This document shows positions 1 to 10,581 of a stretch of 64,000 nucleotides of DNA, one piece after another. Origin of the DNA: an uncultured Flavobacteriales bacterium (lineage in GTDB: Bacteria > Bacteroidota > Bacteroidia > Flavobacteriales_G > Salibacteraceae); NCBI GenBank assembly GCA_913062955.1, contig CAJXZP010000008.1, positions 27,932 through 91,931 of the forward strand. The letters are read 5' to 3'. Numbering within the stretch: the stretch's first letter is position 1; each line of letters starts with the position of its first letter. The position numbers were made by a program, and so were the translations under genes. Below the pieces are notes generated by a model, which saw only the letters and a list, made by a program, of their open reading frames with translations, was not told where the DNA came from and did no database searches.

Positions 1-2
1 TA

Positions 3-647
3 GTGCTCACTAAAGAGCATTCATTCGATTGGTTTGGGGTGAATTATTCAATTTCAAATTCCTTACCTCAATTAATTACGGACCAGAACCCTCTTATCAT
101 TTATGAACACAACAGCTTTACAAAAGCTCAAAATGCCACCATTGGTACCGCCCAATATATCCACGAACTCTATATTTACAACAATCCCAATACGAAGGAA
201 TCATTAATTTACGATACGAAAGAAAACCTACCCGTTCTTATTACAAATTACACAAAAGCCTACCCCACATTTTTACATACAGTGACTTATTTCCACACAA
301 AACCCCGTCATTCCATCTTGAACTACAATTTAAAGATTCAAAAAATCACAAATTTTGATAGTATACACATCCAAGGAAATCTGACCCTCTTCCTTAGAAA
401 AGACATGCCAAAGGAAACCTTTACACCATCCAATATAACCATAAAGAATTATCAAATTGGGAGCGCATTAATCAACAATAAACGCATTAAGGGAGTACAG
501 AAATACGGAGAAATATATTTTCACAACTCCCTTTTCATTGCCAAAGATGCAAGTAAATGGATAATTATTGATCCCGAAGGAAAGCAAAATTTCCCTCAAG
601 GGCATCCCTCTTTTGCCGCAGCTATCCAATACATCAACAGGCTATAA
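3..647 (+). CDS. Hypothetical protein, probably 5'-truncated by the window edge
   Basis: The reading frame is open from the first bases of the window to the stop at 645-647. The first possible start is a GTG at position 3, so the true start may lie outside. The visible 214 residues are rich in Asn, Ile, Tyr and Thr and show no signal peptide, membrane helix or motif that I recognise. The C-terminus (ends ...AAIQYINRL) could belong to a soluble beta-rich protein, but that is a guess. A weak GC hairpin near 670-687 follows the stop. It reads toward the isocitrate dehydrogenase gene, which has its own promoter. Function unknown. Confidence 0.6.
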   Translation: MLTKEHSFDWFGVNYSISNSLPQLITDQNPLIIYEHNSFTKAQNATIGTAQYIHELYIYNNPNTKESLIYDTKENLPVLITNYTKAYPTFLHTVTYFHTKPRHSILNYNLKIQKITNFDSIHIQGNLTLFLRKDMPKETFTPSNITIKNYQIGSALINNKRIKGVQKYGEIYFHNSLFIAKDASKWIIIDPEGKQNFPQGHPSFAAAIQYINRL

Positions 648-720
648 TTAGGGTCATTCCATTTCACGAAACGGGTATAAAAACCCCGCCATTATCGTTT
701 TCAAATAGACCTTAAAAAAC

Positions 721-728
721 TACCTTCG
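721..728 (+). promoter_or_regulatory. -7 promoter element of isocitrate dehydrogenase
   Basis: TACCTTCG matches the Bacteroidota -7 consensus TAnnTTTG with the common TTCG variant. It sits 34 bases before the ATG pair at 763. A T-rich stretch (698-701) lies where the loose -33 element is expected. Confidence 0.6.
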
Positions 729-741
729 CGCCTCATTTTAA

Positions 742-2988
<2,247 letters not shown>

Positions 2989-3007
2989 AACCTAGGTTGT
3001 ATTACAG

Positions 3008-3036
3008 AAAAGACTGCCTCAGAGGCAGTCTTTTTT
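3008..3036 (+). terminator. Intrinsic terminator of isocitrate dehydrogenase
   Basis: A hairpin with stem GACTGCC/GGCAGTC, extended by flanking A-T pairs, is followed by six T. It starts 20 bases after the stop codon. Confidence 0.88.
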
Positions 3037-3053
3037 GTTTTACAGAAATTCTT

Positions 3054-3061
3054 TATCTTCG
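3054..3061 (+). promoter_or_regulatory. -7 promoter element of the beta-barrel gene
   Basis: TATCTTCG (TAnnTTCG) lies 27 bases before the ATG at 3089. A TTTTG at 3033-3037, inside the preceding terminator's T tail, could serve as the -33 element. Confidence 0.55.
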
Positions 3062-3088
3062 GTTAAACAAACCGAAAAACTAAATATT

Positions 3089-3670
3089 ATGAAAAATACC
3101 AAACTCTTTTTACTTTCTGGGATAATGACCCTTTGTATGGTTAACTTATTTGCAGGAGTTAATGATGGAGGAAAGAAAGGAATACGAGCAGGCTGGCAAA
3201 TTTCCAACTTTTACGATAATGGAAACTCAGATGACAATCTTAACTCCTTTTATGTTGGCTTATTTGGAGAAAAAAAATTAGTGCCACTATTACGGTTAGG
3301 TGCGGGCTTGGAATACCATACTGTAGGAACCTCACTTTCATCCTCAAACATAACTGCAAAATATACCCGCCATTCCATTTCTATACCTGTATATCTCCGG
3401 ATGAAATTAGGCCCTGTATATGCGCTTGGCGGAGTAGCCCCAGATTTCGGAATCTCCAATATTTTTAAAATTGATGACGAAAAGATAGACTTAGATGACG
3501 AGGCAAAGACCAGCACTTTTGATGCCCCACTTTTTTTAGGAGTCGGTTTCAAAATTGCAATCGTATCCATTGAGGCTAGATATCATTGGGGCACCATGAA
3601 TCTCTCCAAATTAGAAAACAACAATTTCAAACAACAATATTTTCAAATTGGGGCTGCAGTATCCTTTTAA
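3089..3670 (+). CDS. Small outer-membrane beta-barrel protein (PorT/OmpA-barrel-like)
   Basis: Starts at the ATG at 3089, which gives a clean signal peptide (MKNTKLFLLSGIMTLCMVNLFAG); an upstream in-frame start at 3035 would lie in the terminator and promoter and is rejected. The mature protein of about 170 residues alternates hydrophobic and polar residues and ends in an aromatic beta strand (QYFQIGAAVSF), typical of eight-strand outer-membrane barrels. It is flanked by its own promoter and terminator, so it is an independent unit. The substrate or partner cannot be told from the sequence. Confidence 0.8.
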   Translation: MKNTKLFLLSGIMTLCMVNLFAGVNDGGKKGIRAGWQISNFYDNGNSDDNLNSFYVGLFGEKKLVPLLRLGAGLEYHTVGTSLSSSNITAKYTRHSISIPVYLRMKLGPVYALGGVAPDFGISNIFKIDDEKIDLDDEAKTSTFDAPLFLGVGFKIAIVSIEARYHWGTMNLSKLENNNFKQQYFQIGAAVSF

Positions 3671-3692
3671 ATCAATTCCTAAACCAATAATT

Positions 3693-3722
3693 AAAGCAAG
3701 AGTTCAATCTCTTGCTTTTTTT
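3693..3722 (+). terminator. Intrinsic terminator after the beta-barrel gene
   Basis: Stem AAAGCAAGAG/CTCTTGCTTT around a TTCAAT loop, followed by T residues. Confidence 0.85.
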
Positions 3723-3789
3723 ATGCCTTTAAGTTTTCAACAATTCATTAAAAATCTATCCGTTCTCTTCTCAACCCTGAAAATGATTT

Positions 3790-3797
3790 TAAATTTG
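3790..3797 (+). promoter_or_regulatory. -7 promoter element of dnaX
   Basis: TAAATTTG matches TAnnTTTG exactly and stands 16 bases before the ATG at 3814. Confidence 0.6.
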
Positions 3798-3813
3798 CGG
3801 ATAACAAATAAGT

Positions 3814-4896
3814 ATGGAAAATTTTATTGTATCGGCTAGAAAGTATAGACCAACCACTTGGGAAAGTGTGGTAGGTCAAAAACCCATTACCGACACCTTA
3901 AAAACGGCCATTTCCAGTAATCATTTGGCACAGGCCTTTTTATTTACAGGTCCACGTGGGGTTGGAAAAACCACCACTGCTAGAATACTAGCTAAAACAA
4001 TAAATAAAAATGATTTAAAAGAGGCGGTTTCTGAAAATGAAGACTTCGCTTTCAACATTTTCGAATTAGATGCCGCTTCCAATAACTCCGTGGATGATAT
4101 TCGCCAATTAATTGACCAAGTGCGCATACCACCACAAATTGGTTCTCATAAGGTGTATATTATTGATGAGGTTCATATGCTCTCTACAGCTGCTTTTAAT
4201 GCATTTTTAAAGACCTTAGAAGAACCACCAGCGCATGCAATTTTCATTCTGGCGACTACCGAAAAACACAAAGTCCTTCCGACTATAATTTCTAGATGTC
4301 AAGTTTTTGATTTTCAAAGAATAGGTATTTCGGACATTGTAGGTTACCTACAATTCATTTCGGAAAAAGAAGGTATCAAAGCCGAAGAAATAGCCCTTCA
4401 TACTATTGCTCAAAAAGCAGATGGAGGAATGCGAGATGCGCTTTCATTATTTGATCAAATTGTCAGCTTTTCGGGTAACAACATTACCTATACCCATGTC
4501 ATCGACAGTTTAAATATTCTGGATTTTGATTTTTATTTTAAAGTTACCGATCATATTCTAGATCATAACCCTTCGGAATGTTTACTTTTATTCAATACAG
4601 TTCTTGAAAAAGGTTTTGATGGTCATAACTTTCTAATAGGAATATCTTCTCATTTTAGGGATTTATTAGTTTGTTCGGATCGACATACCTTGGTACTATT
4701 AGAAACTAGTGATGATTTACGACCGCGATATTTAGAGCAAGCACAAAAGTGCAAAAAGGATTTTTTGTTAGATGCATTACAATTGCTTTCTGATGTGGAT
4801 TTCAGATATAAAACCACCAAAAATCAACGACTGCTCATCGAAATTTGTCTCATGCAACTTTCATCCATTTCTGTAATGGACGAAAAAAAAAATTAA
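3814..4896 (+). CDS. dnaX: DNA polymerase III clamp-loader subunit, gamma form (zero-frame product of dnaX)
   Basis: AAA+ ATPase of the replicative clamp loader. Walker A GPRGVGKT lies at about residues 46-53, Walker B IIDEVHML near 115-122, and the sensor region LATTEKHKVLPTIISRCQ follows. The zinc-binding module with four cysteines found in Escherichia coli and Bacillus DnaX is absent: residues 64-80 form a short cysteine-free linker. I believe related flavobacteria share this but cannot check it. The zero frame stops at 4894-4896, immediately after a run of ten A (4883-4892), giving a 360-residue product with the ATPase and collar domains but no tau tail. The remainder of a normal DnaX is in the -1 frame directly after, so this is best read as gamma made from a frameshifting dnaX. 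A sequencing error in the A run is the alternative. Confidence 0.93.
   Translation: MENFIVSARKYRPTTWESVVGQKPITDTLKTAISSNHLAQAFLFTGPRGVGKTTTARILAKTINKNDLKEAVSENEDFAFNIFELDAASNNSVDDIRQLIDQVRIPPQIGSHKVYIIDEVHMLSTAAFNAFLKTLEEPPAHAIFILATTEKHKVLPTIISRCQVFDFQRIGISDIVGYLQFISEKEGIKAEEIALHTIAQKADGGMRDALSLFDQIVSFSGNNITYTHVIDSLNILDFDFYFKVTDHILDHNPSECLLLFNTVLEKGFDGHNFLIGISSHFRDLLVCSDRHTLVLLETSDDLRPRYLEQAQKCKKDFLLDALQLLSDVDFRYKTTKNQRLLIEICLMQLSSISVMDEKKN
4883..4892 (+). other. A10 slippery run at the gamma/tau junction of dnaX
   Basis: Ten consecutive A, read GAA AAA AAA AAT TAA in the zero frame, allow a -1 ribosomal slip or RNA-polymerase slippage that adds one A. Either event moves translation into the frame that runs open to 5561. 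A weak hairpin (CTTGA/TCAAG, about 4905-4930) follows. Thermus thermophilus dnaX uses an A9 run for transcriptional slippage, and E. coli dnaX uses A AAA AAG for ribosomal frameshifting. Confidence 0.7.
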
Positions 4897-5561
4897 AAAC
4901 GTTTCTTGATTACCCTTTATTTGTTCAAGGACTAACGAAAGGCTCCTTAAAAAGGGCTAGTCCAAGTTCTAAAATCACATCTACACCGTCAAAAGCGATA
5001 TCTTCACCTAAATCCTTACCAGAAAATAAAACCATTCCTAAAAACACTCCTGTAGCCATTACACCAACGAACAAGGTACCCACCATGGTGTATAACCCAC
5101 AGGAGGGAAAAGTAACCCGAAGAAAATCTATTATTCGGATAAAGAAACAAGAAGTTACTGAAAAGGAACACGTAAATATTTACCATGGAGATGAAACTGT
5201 AGTCATCGAAAAGATTACCATTTTATGGAAACAGTACTATTCAGAAATGAAAAGTAAATTGGGCGGATTTTCTTCGAGTATTATTGGTAATTGTGAACCC
5301 ATCCTATTAGAGGATAAAAAAACGATACATCTAATTTTCAGAAACGAAACAAATGAGATGGAGTTTAATAAAATGTCCTTGAAAATTCTGGAGTTCTTAA
5401 AATCAAACCTCAAAAACAATCATCTTTCATTCACTACAGAAGTAAGTATGGAAAAGGCGAAAAAGATTTTATACACGAATCGTGATAAGTTTGATCACTT
5501 TGTAGAACAACATCCGAAATTATTGGAATGGGAACAGAAGTTAGGATTAGAATTAAAGTAA
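4890..5561 (+). CDS. dnaX: C-terminal tau-specific part of DnaX (-1 frame)
   Basis: About 223 residues continue the DnaX sequence in the -1 frame after the A10 run. The junction would read ...DEKKKLKTFLDYPLF, and the full tau would be about 582 residues, the usual size for flavobacterial DnaX. The segment has a Pro/Ser/Lys/Thr-rich linker (about 25-75 residues past the junction), then a compact C-terminal domain beginning near KITILWKQYYSEMKSKL, as expected for the polymerase- and helicase-binding end of tau. An in-frame ATG at 4845 overlaps the gamma frame and lacks promoter context, so I do not regard this as a separate gene. It stops 7 bases before the convergent gene at 5569. Confidence 0.8.
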   Translation, partial: KLKTFLDYPLFVQGLTKGSLKRASPSSKITSTPSKAISSPKSLPENKTIPKNTPVAITPTNKVPTMVYNPQEGKVTRRKSIIRIKKQEVTEKEHVNIYHGDETVVIEKITILWKQYYSEMKSKLGGFSSSIIGNCEPILLEDKKTIHLIFRNETNEMEFNKMSLKILEFLKSNLKNNHLSFTTEVSMEKAKKILYTNRDKFDHFVEQHPKLLEWEQKLGLELK

Positions 5562-5568
5562 TTTAATC

Positions 5569-7554
5569 CTATTGTTTCAAAAATTGTTGAACACCTATCA
5601 CCATATCCTTAGATACAACTTTCACAAAATAGGATCCAGAAGCAAATCTGGAAACATCCATTTGATAAATTTGATCTACCTGCGGGTTGGGTATAATTTT
5701 TTGAATTAATATTTTTCCAGAAGCGTCATAAACGAAGTATTCAATTTGAGTTCCATTTACTTGACCCAACTTAATGTTTACTTTTTCCCTCGCTAAGGTA
5801 GGAAATATAGTTAACCTTTCTTGCTCCACTTGGGCTTTATCAGCTAAAGGAAACAATCCCAAATCCTGAATAGTGGAACTGGTATCACACACATTCCAAA
5901 TGGTGAGCGTAACTTCAAATAATCCATAATTTGTAAACGTGTGAATCGGATCAATCATAGTTGAAGAAGCCCCATCACTAAAGTCCCATGAGACATTTGA
6001 AAAATGATCTGATAGATTCGTGAAATCCACCGTTCTATTCACCAAATCAATATCCATTTCAAAATCCGAAATGGGATCCGCCACTTCAATCACCTCGACT
6101 TCATCAGAATCAAAACACCCCGCATTAGAAACCGTTACAGAATATATTCCGGCCTCCCCAAAATGATGCCCATTTCCAACGTCTCCATTTTCCCAAAGGT
6201 AGGTATCAAACACACCTAAGCCGATGTAAGTTGTCGTATTATCACAGATTATCATATCCGGCCCTAAGGATACAGATACATTATTATTACTTACAGTAAT
6301 GGAGTCTACGGTTGAACAACCATGAACATCGCTAACGGTTACCGTATACAATCCGGGTTGAGAAACTAAGGTACTTTGAACAGAATCGCCATTAGACCAT
6401 CTAATATTAGAGTACCATCCAATATCCAAAACAAATGGTTCATTGTTACACATTTGACTATTAGGAAATTCCAATATTGGAAGCGGGCTCATTAATACAT
6501 TTACAGTATCAAATCCATAACAACCAGAACTCCCTGTAACTGTTACATAATAGGTCCCAGGTACATTGGTCGAAATTGAACTTCCACTAGCCCCATTACT
6601 CCATTGATATGTGGTATATACAGAGGCCACTGTTAAAATGGTGGAGTCTCCTTCACAAAAGTAAATATCAGATGGCATAGATGGAGGTGTCGTAGACTCG
6701 TAAAAAACATTGATAGTATCAGAATAAATACATCCATAAAAATCTACTACATAAAAAGAGTATGTTCCGGAAGTATCAATATCGATACTAGATACCGTAT
6801 CCCCAATATTCCATATAAACCCCAATAATTCATCCGAAACTCCAAGAACTAAAACTTCACCTTCGCAAATCACCGTATCATTGGGAACAACATCTAAGGG
6901 GGCCAAATACTCTAACAAAGCCATGGAGTCAACCGCCAAACACCCATCTGCATTGGTCACACTAACTTTATATTGACCCACCCCATTTATCACTATATTT
7001 TCGCCTACCGCTCCATTATTCCATTGGTATGAATTCACACCTGATGAAAGATTTAACGGAAGAAATGTATTCGGACAAACAGTGGTGTCTTTTAGTTCAC
7101 TAAAAACAAATGGAGGATCTATAATTACCGTAATAGTGGTCGTATCATTTAACAGGTTCACATCGGTACCTATATGATGTGCCCAAAGAACAATATCATA
7201 CGAACCTACTTGGTTAAAACTTAAAACTGTTAAAGGTAATTTAGTAGAGGTATTGGGTAAAACATTTCCAGACCAACCAATACTGCCGAATTGATCACTG
7301 GCCAAATACCAACCTAATTGTAGCGAACCGATGCTATCTGAACCAAGATTTTCAATCTCAATTCCAATAGATACACTCAAACGATCCTCAAAACAAATCC
7401 GAATATCGTCTTCCGTATTTACTTTAACATCAATAAAGCTATTTGAATTTTGGCTAGGGGTAAATTTCCTGGACATATCAGACGCACTTACCTGCCCCAT
7501 AATAATGAGAGCAAAAACAAAAAATAAAGTTGCTATTTTAGTATTGACCAACAA
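5569..7554 (-). CDS. Secreted repeat/PKD-domain protein with type IX sorting domain
   Basis: A 661-residue exported protein. It has an N-terminal signal peptide (hydrophobic core FFVFALIIM), then an N-terminal beta domain. About five tandem modules of 65-75 residues follow, each with a Cys near the start, a YxWxNG-type core (YQWNNG, YQWSNG, IRWSNG, YLWENG) and a GxYxVTVT...GC end. Next come one PKD domain (VSWDFSDGASS...HTF) and a C-terminal sorting domain (LTIFPTLAREKVNIKL ... GSYFVKV) of T9SS type A. This is the layout of flavobacterial surface adhesins or gliding-associated proteins. The start is a TTG at 7552-7554; no in-frame ATG precedes the signal peptide. It is transcribed alone from a promoter near 7640. 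The ligand is unknown. Confidence 0.88.
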   Translation of the reverse strand: MLVNTKIATLFFVFALIIMGQVSASDMSRKFTPSQNSNSFIDVKVNTEDDIRICFEDRLSVSIGIEIENLGSDSIGSLQLGWYLASDQFGSIGWSGNVLPNTSTKLPLTVLSFNQVGSYDIVLWAHHIGTDVNLLNDTTTITVIIDPPFVFSELKDTTVCPNTFLPLNLSSGVNSYQWNNGAVGENIVINGVGQYKVSVTNADGCLAVDSMALLEYLAPLDVVPNDTVICEGEVLVLGVSDELLGFIWNIGDTVSSIDIDTSGTYSFYVVDFYGCIYSDTINVFYESTTPPSMPSDIYFCEGDSTILTVASVYTTYQWSNGASGSSISTNVPGTYYVTVTGSSGCYGFDTVNVLMSPLPILEFPNSQMCNNEPFVLDIGWYSNIRWSNGDSVQSTLVSQPGLYTVTVSDVHGCSTVDSITVSNNNVSVSLGPDMIICDNTTTYIGLGVFDTYLWENGDVGNGHHFGEAGIYSVTVSNAGCFDSDEVEVIEVADPISDFEMDIDLVNRTVDFTNLSDHFSNVSWDFSDGASSTMIDPIHTFTNYGLFEVTLTIWNVCDTSSTIQDLGLFPLADKAQVEQERLTIFPTLAREKVNIKLGQVNGTQIEYFVYDASGKILIQKIIPNPQVDQIYQMDVSRFASGSYFVKVVSKDMVIGVQQFLKQ

Positions 7555-7639
7555 GACTGTTATTAATCCATGATTTGTAGGTGCTAAAATTAATCATTTC
7601 CTATTAAAAAAAAAAGAAAATTTCACACCAAGGTTAATT

Positions 7640-7647
7640 CAAAGTTA
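7640..7647 (-). promoter_or_regulatory. -7 promoter element of the repeat/PKD protein
   Basis: On the minus strand this reads TAACTTTG, an exact TAnnTTTG match, giving a leader of about 80 bases. Confidence 0.5.
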
Positions 7648-7680
7648 CTAAAAAGAATAATCTATTTAAATCCTGTGTTA

Positions 7681-8259
7681 TTACACTTGTTTATTTTTCC
7701 TTTCGAAAATAATTGGATTATAATTTACTGGAAATTTGGTATTAACATTACAAAAGAATTTTTCCATATAATCAAAGTCATTTTCAAAATTTCCCGTTGG
7801 ATGAAACACATGTCCAATGTGGACCTCCTTTAACTTATAATCGGCATACGCAAGAACAATTGGAACATCGACAGCTAGAGACACCCTATAAAATCCAGTT
7901 TTCCATTTCGGAACTCGTTTCCGCGTCCCTTCGGGAGTAAATAACATCGCCATTTCATCACTGGCTCCGACAATTTTTTTTAATTCCTTAATAAATTCAA
8001 CACTTTGATTTTTTCGATCTACCCCGATTCCCCCCATCGCTTTTAATAATCCACCATAAAAGGCATCTGTATGTTCCTTTTTAATCAAAAACCTCCCAGG
8101 CACACCTAAACTCCACATAGTAGGCATGGCTAAAAAAAAATCCATATTTGAAGTATGAGGAGCTGCAATCAAAACAAACTTCTTCACATCCTGAGGAACC
8201 TTTCCAACTAATTTCCAACCGTATAACTTGAATACTAAATTTGCGAACCAATATTTCAT
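7681..8259 (-). CDS. 1-acyl-sn-glycerol-3-phosphate acyltransferase family protein
   Basis: PlsC-type acyltransferase of about 192 residues. It has the catalytic HX4D motif as HTSNMD near the N-terminus and the glycerol-phosphate-binding FTPEGTRKR motif in the middle, spaced as in the family. It probably acylates lysophosphatidic acid or a related lipid at the inner membrane. I chose the ATG at 8259 (protein MKYWFANLVF) because a perfect -7 element (8264-8271) lies only 4 bases upstream; a start 7 codons earlier would lie in the promoter. It is a second, shorter relative of the acyltransferase at 41790. The exact lipid substrate cannot be inferred. Confidence 0.86.
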   Translation of the reverse strand: MKYWFANLVFKLYGWKLVGKVPQDVKKFVLIAAPHTSNMDFFLAMPTMWSLGVPGRFLIKKEHTDAFYGGLLKAMGGIGVDRKNQSVEFIKELKKIVGASDEMAMLFTPEGTRKRVPKWKTGFYRVSLAVDVPIVLAYADYKLKEVHIGHVFHPTGNFENDFDYMEKFFCNVNTKFPVNYNPIIFERKNKQV

Positions 8260-8263
8260 AAAA

Positions 8264-8271
8264 CAAAAGTA
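8264..8271 (-). promoter_or_regulatory. -7 element 4 bases before the acyltransferase ATG
   Basis: Minus-strand TACTTTTG followed by TTTT and ATG. The predicted transcript start falls at or very near the start codon. Confidence 0.6.
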
Positions 8272-8289
8272 AAGAATCAATAGAAAATG

Positions 8290-9678
8290 CTACTTGCCAT
8301 TTAAAAACTGTTTATTAAAGTTAACCAAATAAACACGTTGAGAGGCTCTTGTTAAAGCAGTATAAAACCATCGAAGCAAATTTTCATCTACCATATCATC
8401 TACTAAAAAACCATGGTCAATAAATACAGCAGACCATTGTCCTCCTTGTGCCTTATGACAAGTTACCGCATATGAAAACTTAACTTGAACCGCATTATAA
8501 AAAGCATCATTTAGCGCTTGTTCCTTTGCTTTTTTTCCTTCTCCCAACTCTACATACTCTTCATACACCTTGTAATACAGGTTTCTTACGTCCGAAATCG
8601 GCATAGAAGGTCCTTCAACCATAAGAGCATCGAGCCAGACCTTAATATCAATATCCGGAATTCTATTATCCAAAAACCGCACATTTACATCCGCATATTC
8701 AAACCCATGTAAAGAATCTTTACCTAACACTTTCAACACCTCAAAAGATTCCCCATTGGCTATAAAATCATCCTTGTTTTCTTCATTTTTCAACCAGTGA
8801 TAATTGTTTTTCACACTCATTAAGACATCCCCTGCTTCCAAGTTATCCTCCCGAAACAACAATCTATTCCTCACCTCATTATTAAATTGATTTGCCTTCT
8901 TATTTGATCGAGTAACTATCAAAACCTCATCCACCCCAAACTCACTGATAGATTCCTCCAAGCTTTCTTGCAACTCCATTCCATTAATAGATTTGACATC
9001 CGTATCGTTTGGACTAAACTTAATCTGATAATCTTTCAATTGCAAAGATTTACGGAGAGCCGTAGCATTTGCTAAAATCCCAGACTCCTGTGCTTGTCTA
9101 ACCACCGTATTGAGTTCTATCTCATCTACCTCCATCCGAAATCGATCCACCATATACTCCCTATCTAATGCTGGGGAATAGATCATATCCACAGGAGGTA
9201 ATTGTGCGTTATCCCCTGACATAATTATTCTACACCCAGGGGAACGATAAACAAATCGCATTAAATCTTCCAGTACATCACGATCTCCTCCAGATCCGGA
9301 AGAAAGCATTGAGGCTTCATCCACAATAAAAATAGTGTCTTTGTATTTATTATTTTGAAGTACAAAATTCATTTCTCCGTCTCCTGCGTCTTTTAGCCAA
9401 TAAATTTTTTTATGTACGGTAAAAGCAGGTAATCCGCAATAGGAAGAAAGTACTTTAGCCGCCCTACCTGTGGGTGCCATTAATACCACTTTGTTAACTT
9501 TTTGTAAAGTTTTTGCAATATGAGCGAGAACAGAAGTCTTACCTGTGCCTGCAAATCCACGTAATATAAATAACTGTAAGGCTGTATTTGAATTAATAAA
9601 TTGGTTCAATTGGCCAAATGCCCTTGACTGATCAGGGGTTGGACTAAATTGGAATGATTTATGTAAATCAATGTTCAA
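8290..9678 (-). CDS. RecD-like superfamily 1 DNA helicase (AAA_30 family)
   Basis: 462-residue ATP-dependent helicase resembling RecD/Dda. Visible motifs are Walker A GFAGTGKTS near residue 42, Walker B DEASML (about 136), motif III-like GDNAQLPPV, and the C-terminal UvrD-C-like segment VTCHKAQGGQW...YTALTRASQRVYLVNF. It lacks the long N-terminal region of true RecD and has no RecB/RecC partners nearby. It is therefore probably a stand-alone helicase in DNA repair or replication restart. Start is a TTG at 9676-9678; a stop codon lies just upstream in frame, so no longer start is possible. Confidence 0.88.
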   Translation of the reverse strand: MNIDLHKSFQFSPTPDQSRAFGQLNQFINSNTALQLFILRGFAGTGKTSVLAHIAKTLQKVNKVVLMAPTGRAAKVLSSYCGLPAFTVHKKIYWLKDAGDGEMNFVLQNNKYKDTIFIVDEASMLSSGSGGDRDVLEDLMRFVYRSPGCRIIMSGDNAQLPPVDMIYSPALDREYMVDRFRMEVDEIELNTVVRQAQESGILANATALRKSLQLKDYQIKFSPNDTDVKSINGMELQESLEESISEFGVDEVLIVTRSNKKANQFNNEVRNRLLFREDNLEAGDVLMSVKNNYHWLKNEENKDDFIANGESFEVLKVLGKDSLHGFEYADVNVRFLDNRIPDIDIKVWLDALMVEGPSMPISDVRNLYYKVYEEYVELGEGKKAKEQALNDAFYNAVQVKFSYAVTCHKAQGGQWSAVFIDHGFLVDDMVDENLLRWFYTALTRASQRVYLVNFNKQFLNGK

Positions 9679-9757
9679 GTGCTATTGGTATTGTTAATTG
9701 CAAAATAAATTGAATTTAACATGGCAACCAAGGTATACGAGCGATAAAAAAAAATTG

Positions 9758-9765
9758 TAGTTTTG
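9758..9765 (+). promoter_or_regulatory. -7 promoter element before the 9808 operon
   Basis: TAGTTTTG matches TAnnTTTG and lies 42 bases before the ATG at 9808. Confidence 0.5.
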
Positions 9766-9807
9766 TGCGCGTTCAAATAAAAAGGATCGCTTTTACGTAT
9801 TTGTATT

Positions 9808-10581
9808 ATGAAAGAAGACATTTCAAAGTTTGCCCCAGGGGCGTTTATTACCTTATTAGGTATTGGTTTATTAAGTTTCGGAATTAAAGCAGACCAAAAC
9901 GGAGTGTTTTTAGCAGCCGCAGCTTCTATTCTGGTAGGTGGATTAATTACCATCTTAAATGCCAAAGGAATAATAAATAACAAAGCCTCCATGGGAGTTG
10001 CAGGTGTATTAATTTTATTAAGTGGTTATCTAGTTTTCCAAAATTATCAGTCTATTGATGAACCTATTCAATTTAGAAAACAGAAACAAGTAGTCTATTC
10101 AGCTGTGATTCAATCATTAAAAGATTTACGTCAAATTGAACTCACCTACAAAAAGGAAAATAATGAGTTTTGTAACAACATGGATTCTTTAATGAATTTT
10201 CTTGCGAACGATTCTATTACCGTAATTGTAAAAAACGGAGATGTCCCCGATAGTTTGGTGGGTCAAGAAGCGTTAGCAATTGAATTGGGTATTATTACTC
10301 GGGACACGGTATTTACACCTGCAATGGAAATGGCATTTAATCCAGATTACATGAAAACTCGTGATAATCGTTACCCGTTAGATGTAAAAACTTTAAGATA
10401 TGTTCCTTATTCAGAAAATGTAGAGTTTAGTATTGATGCTGGAGAGATCACTCGATCTTCTGGAGCAAAAGTGAAAGTATTTGAAATTACGGACACGGCA
10501 CCATTTGACAAAAATGACATTATGCGTGTTGGATCTATGACGGCCCCGACTACTTCGGGTAATTGGAAAGAGGAAAAATAG
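9808..10581 (+). CDS. Hypothetical membrane protein
   Basis: 257 residues. Three hydrophobic segments lie in the first 80 residues (around AFITLLGIGLLSFG, AAAASILVGGLITIL, and MGVAGVLILLSGYLVFQ). A soluble tail follows, containing KDLRQIELTYKKENNEFCNNMDSLMNF, which resembles the start of pilin-like or periplasmic sensor segments found in flavobacteria. It heads a run with DUF3822, rsmD and coaD. No family name can be given with confidence. A role in envelope biology is inferred only from topology. Confidence 0.75.
   Translation: MKEDISKFAPGAFITLLGIGLLSFGIKADQNGVFLAAAASILVGGLITILNAKGIINNKASMGVAGVLILLSGYLVFQNYQSIDEPIQFRKQKQVVYSAVIQSLKDLRQIELTYKKENNEFCNNMDSLMNFLANDSITVIVKNGDVPDSLVGQEALAIELGIITRDTVFTPAMEMAFNPDYMKTRDNRYPLDVKTLRYVPYSENVEFSIDAGEITRSSGAKVKVFEITDTAPFDKNDIMRVGSMTAPTTSGNWKEEK

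Noticed and set aside
3035..3088. N-terminal extension of the first beta-barrel protein
   Set aside because: It starts within the terminator of the preceding gene, overlaps the -7 element and disrupts the signal peptide.
3250..3570. 106-codon minus-strand frame opposite the beta-barrel gene
   Set aside because: Antisense shadow of a gene with clear signal peptide, promoter and terminator.
4845..4889. Separate start (ATG 4845) for the tau fragment
   Set aside because: It lies inside the DnaX coding frame with no promoter, and the first 15 codons do not resemble any DnaX; the frameshift model explains the region better.
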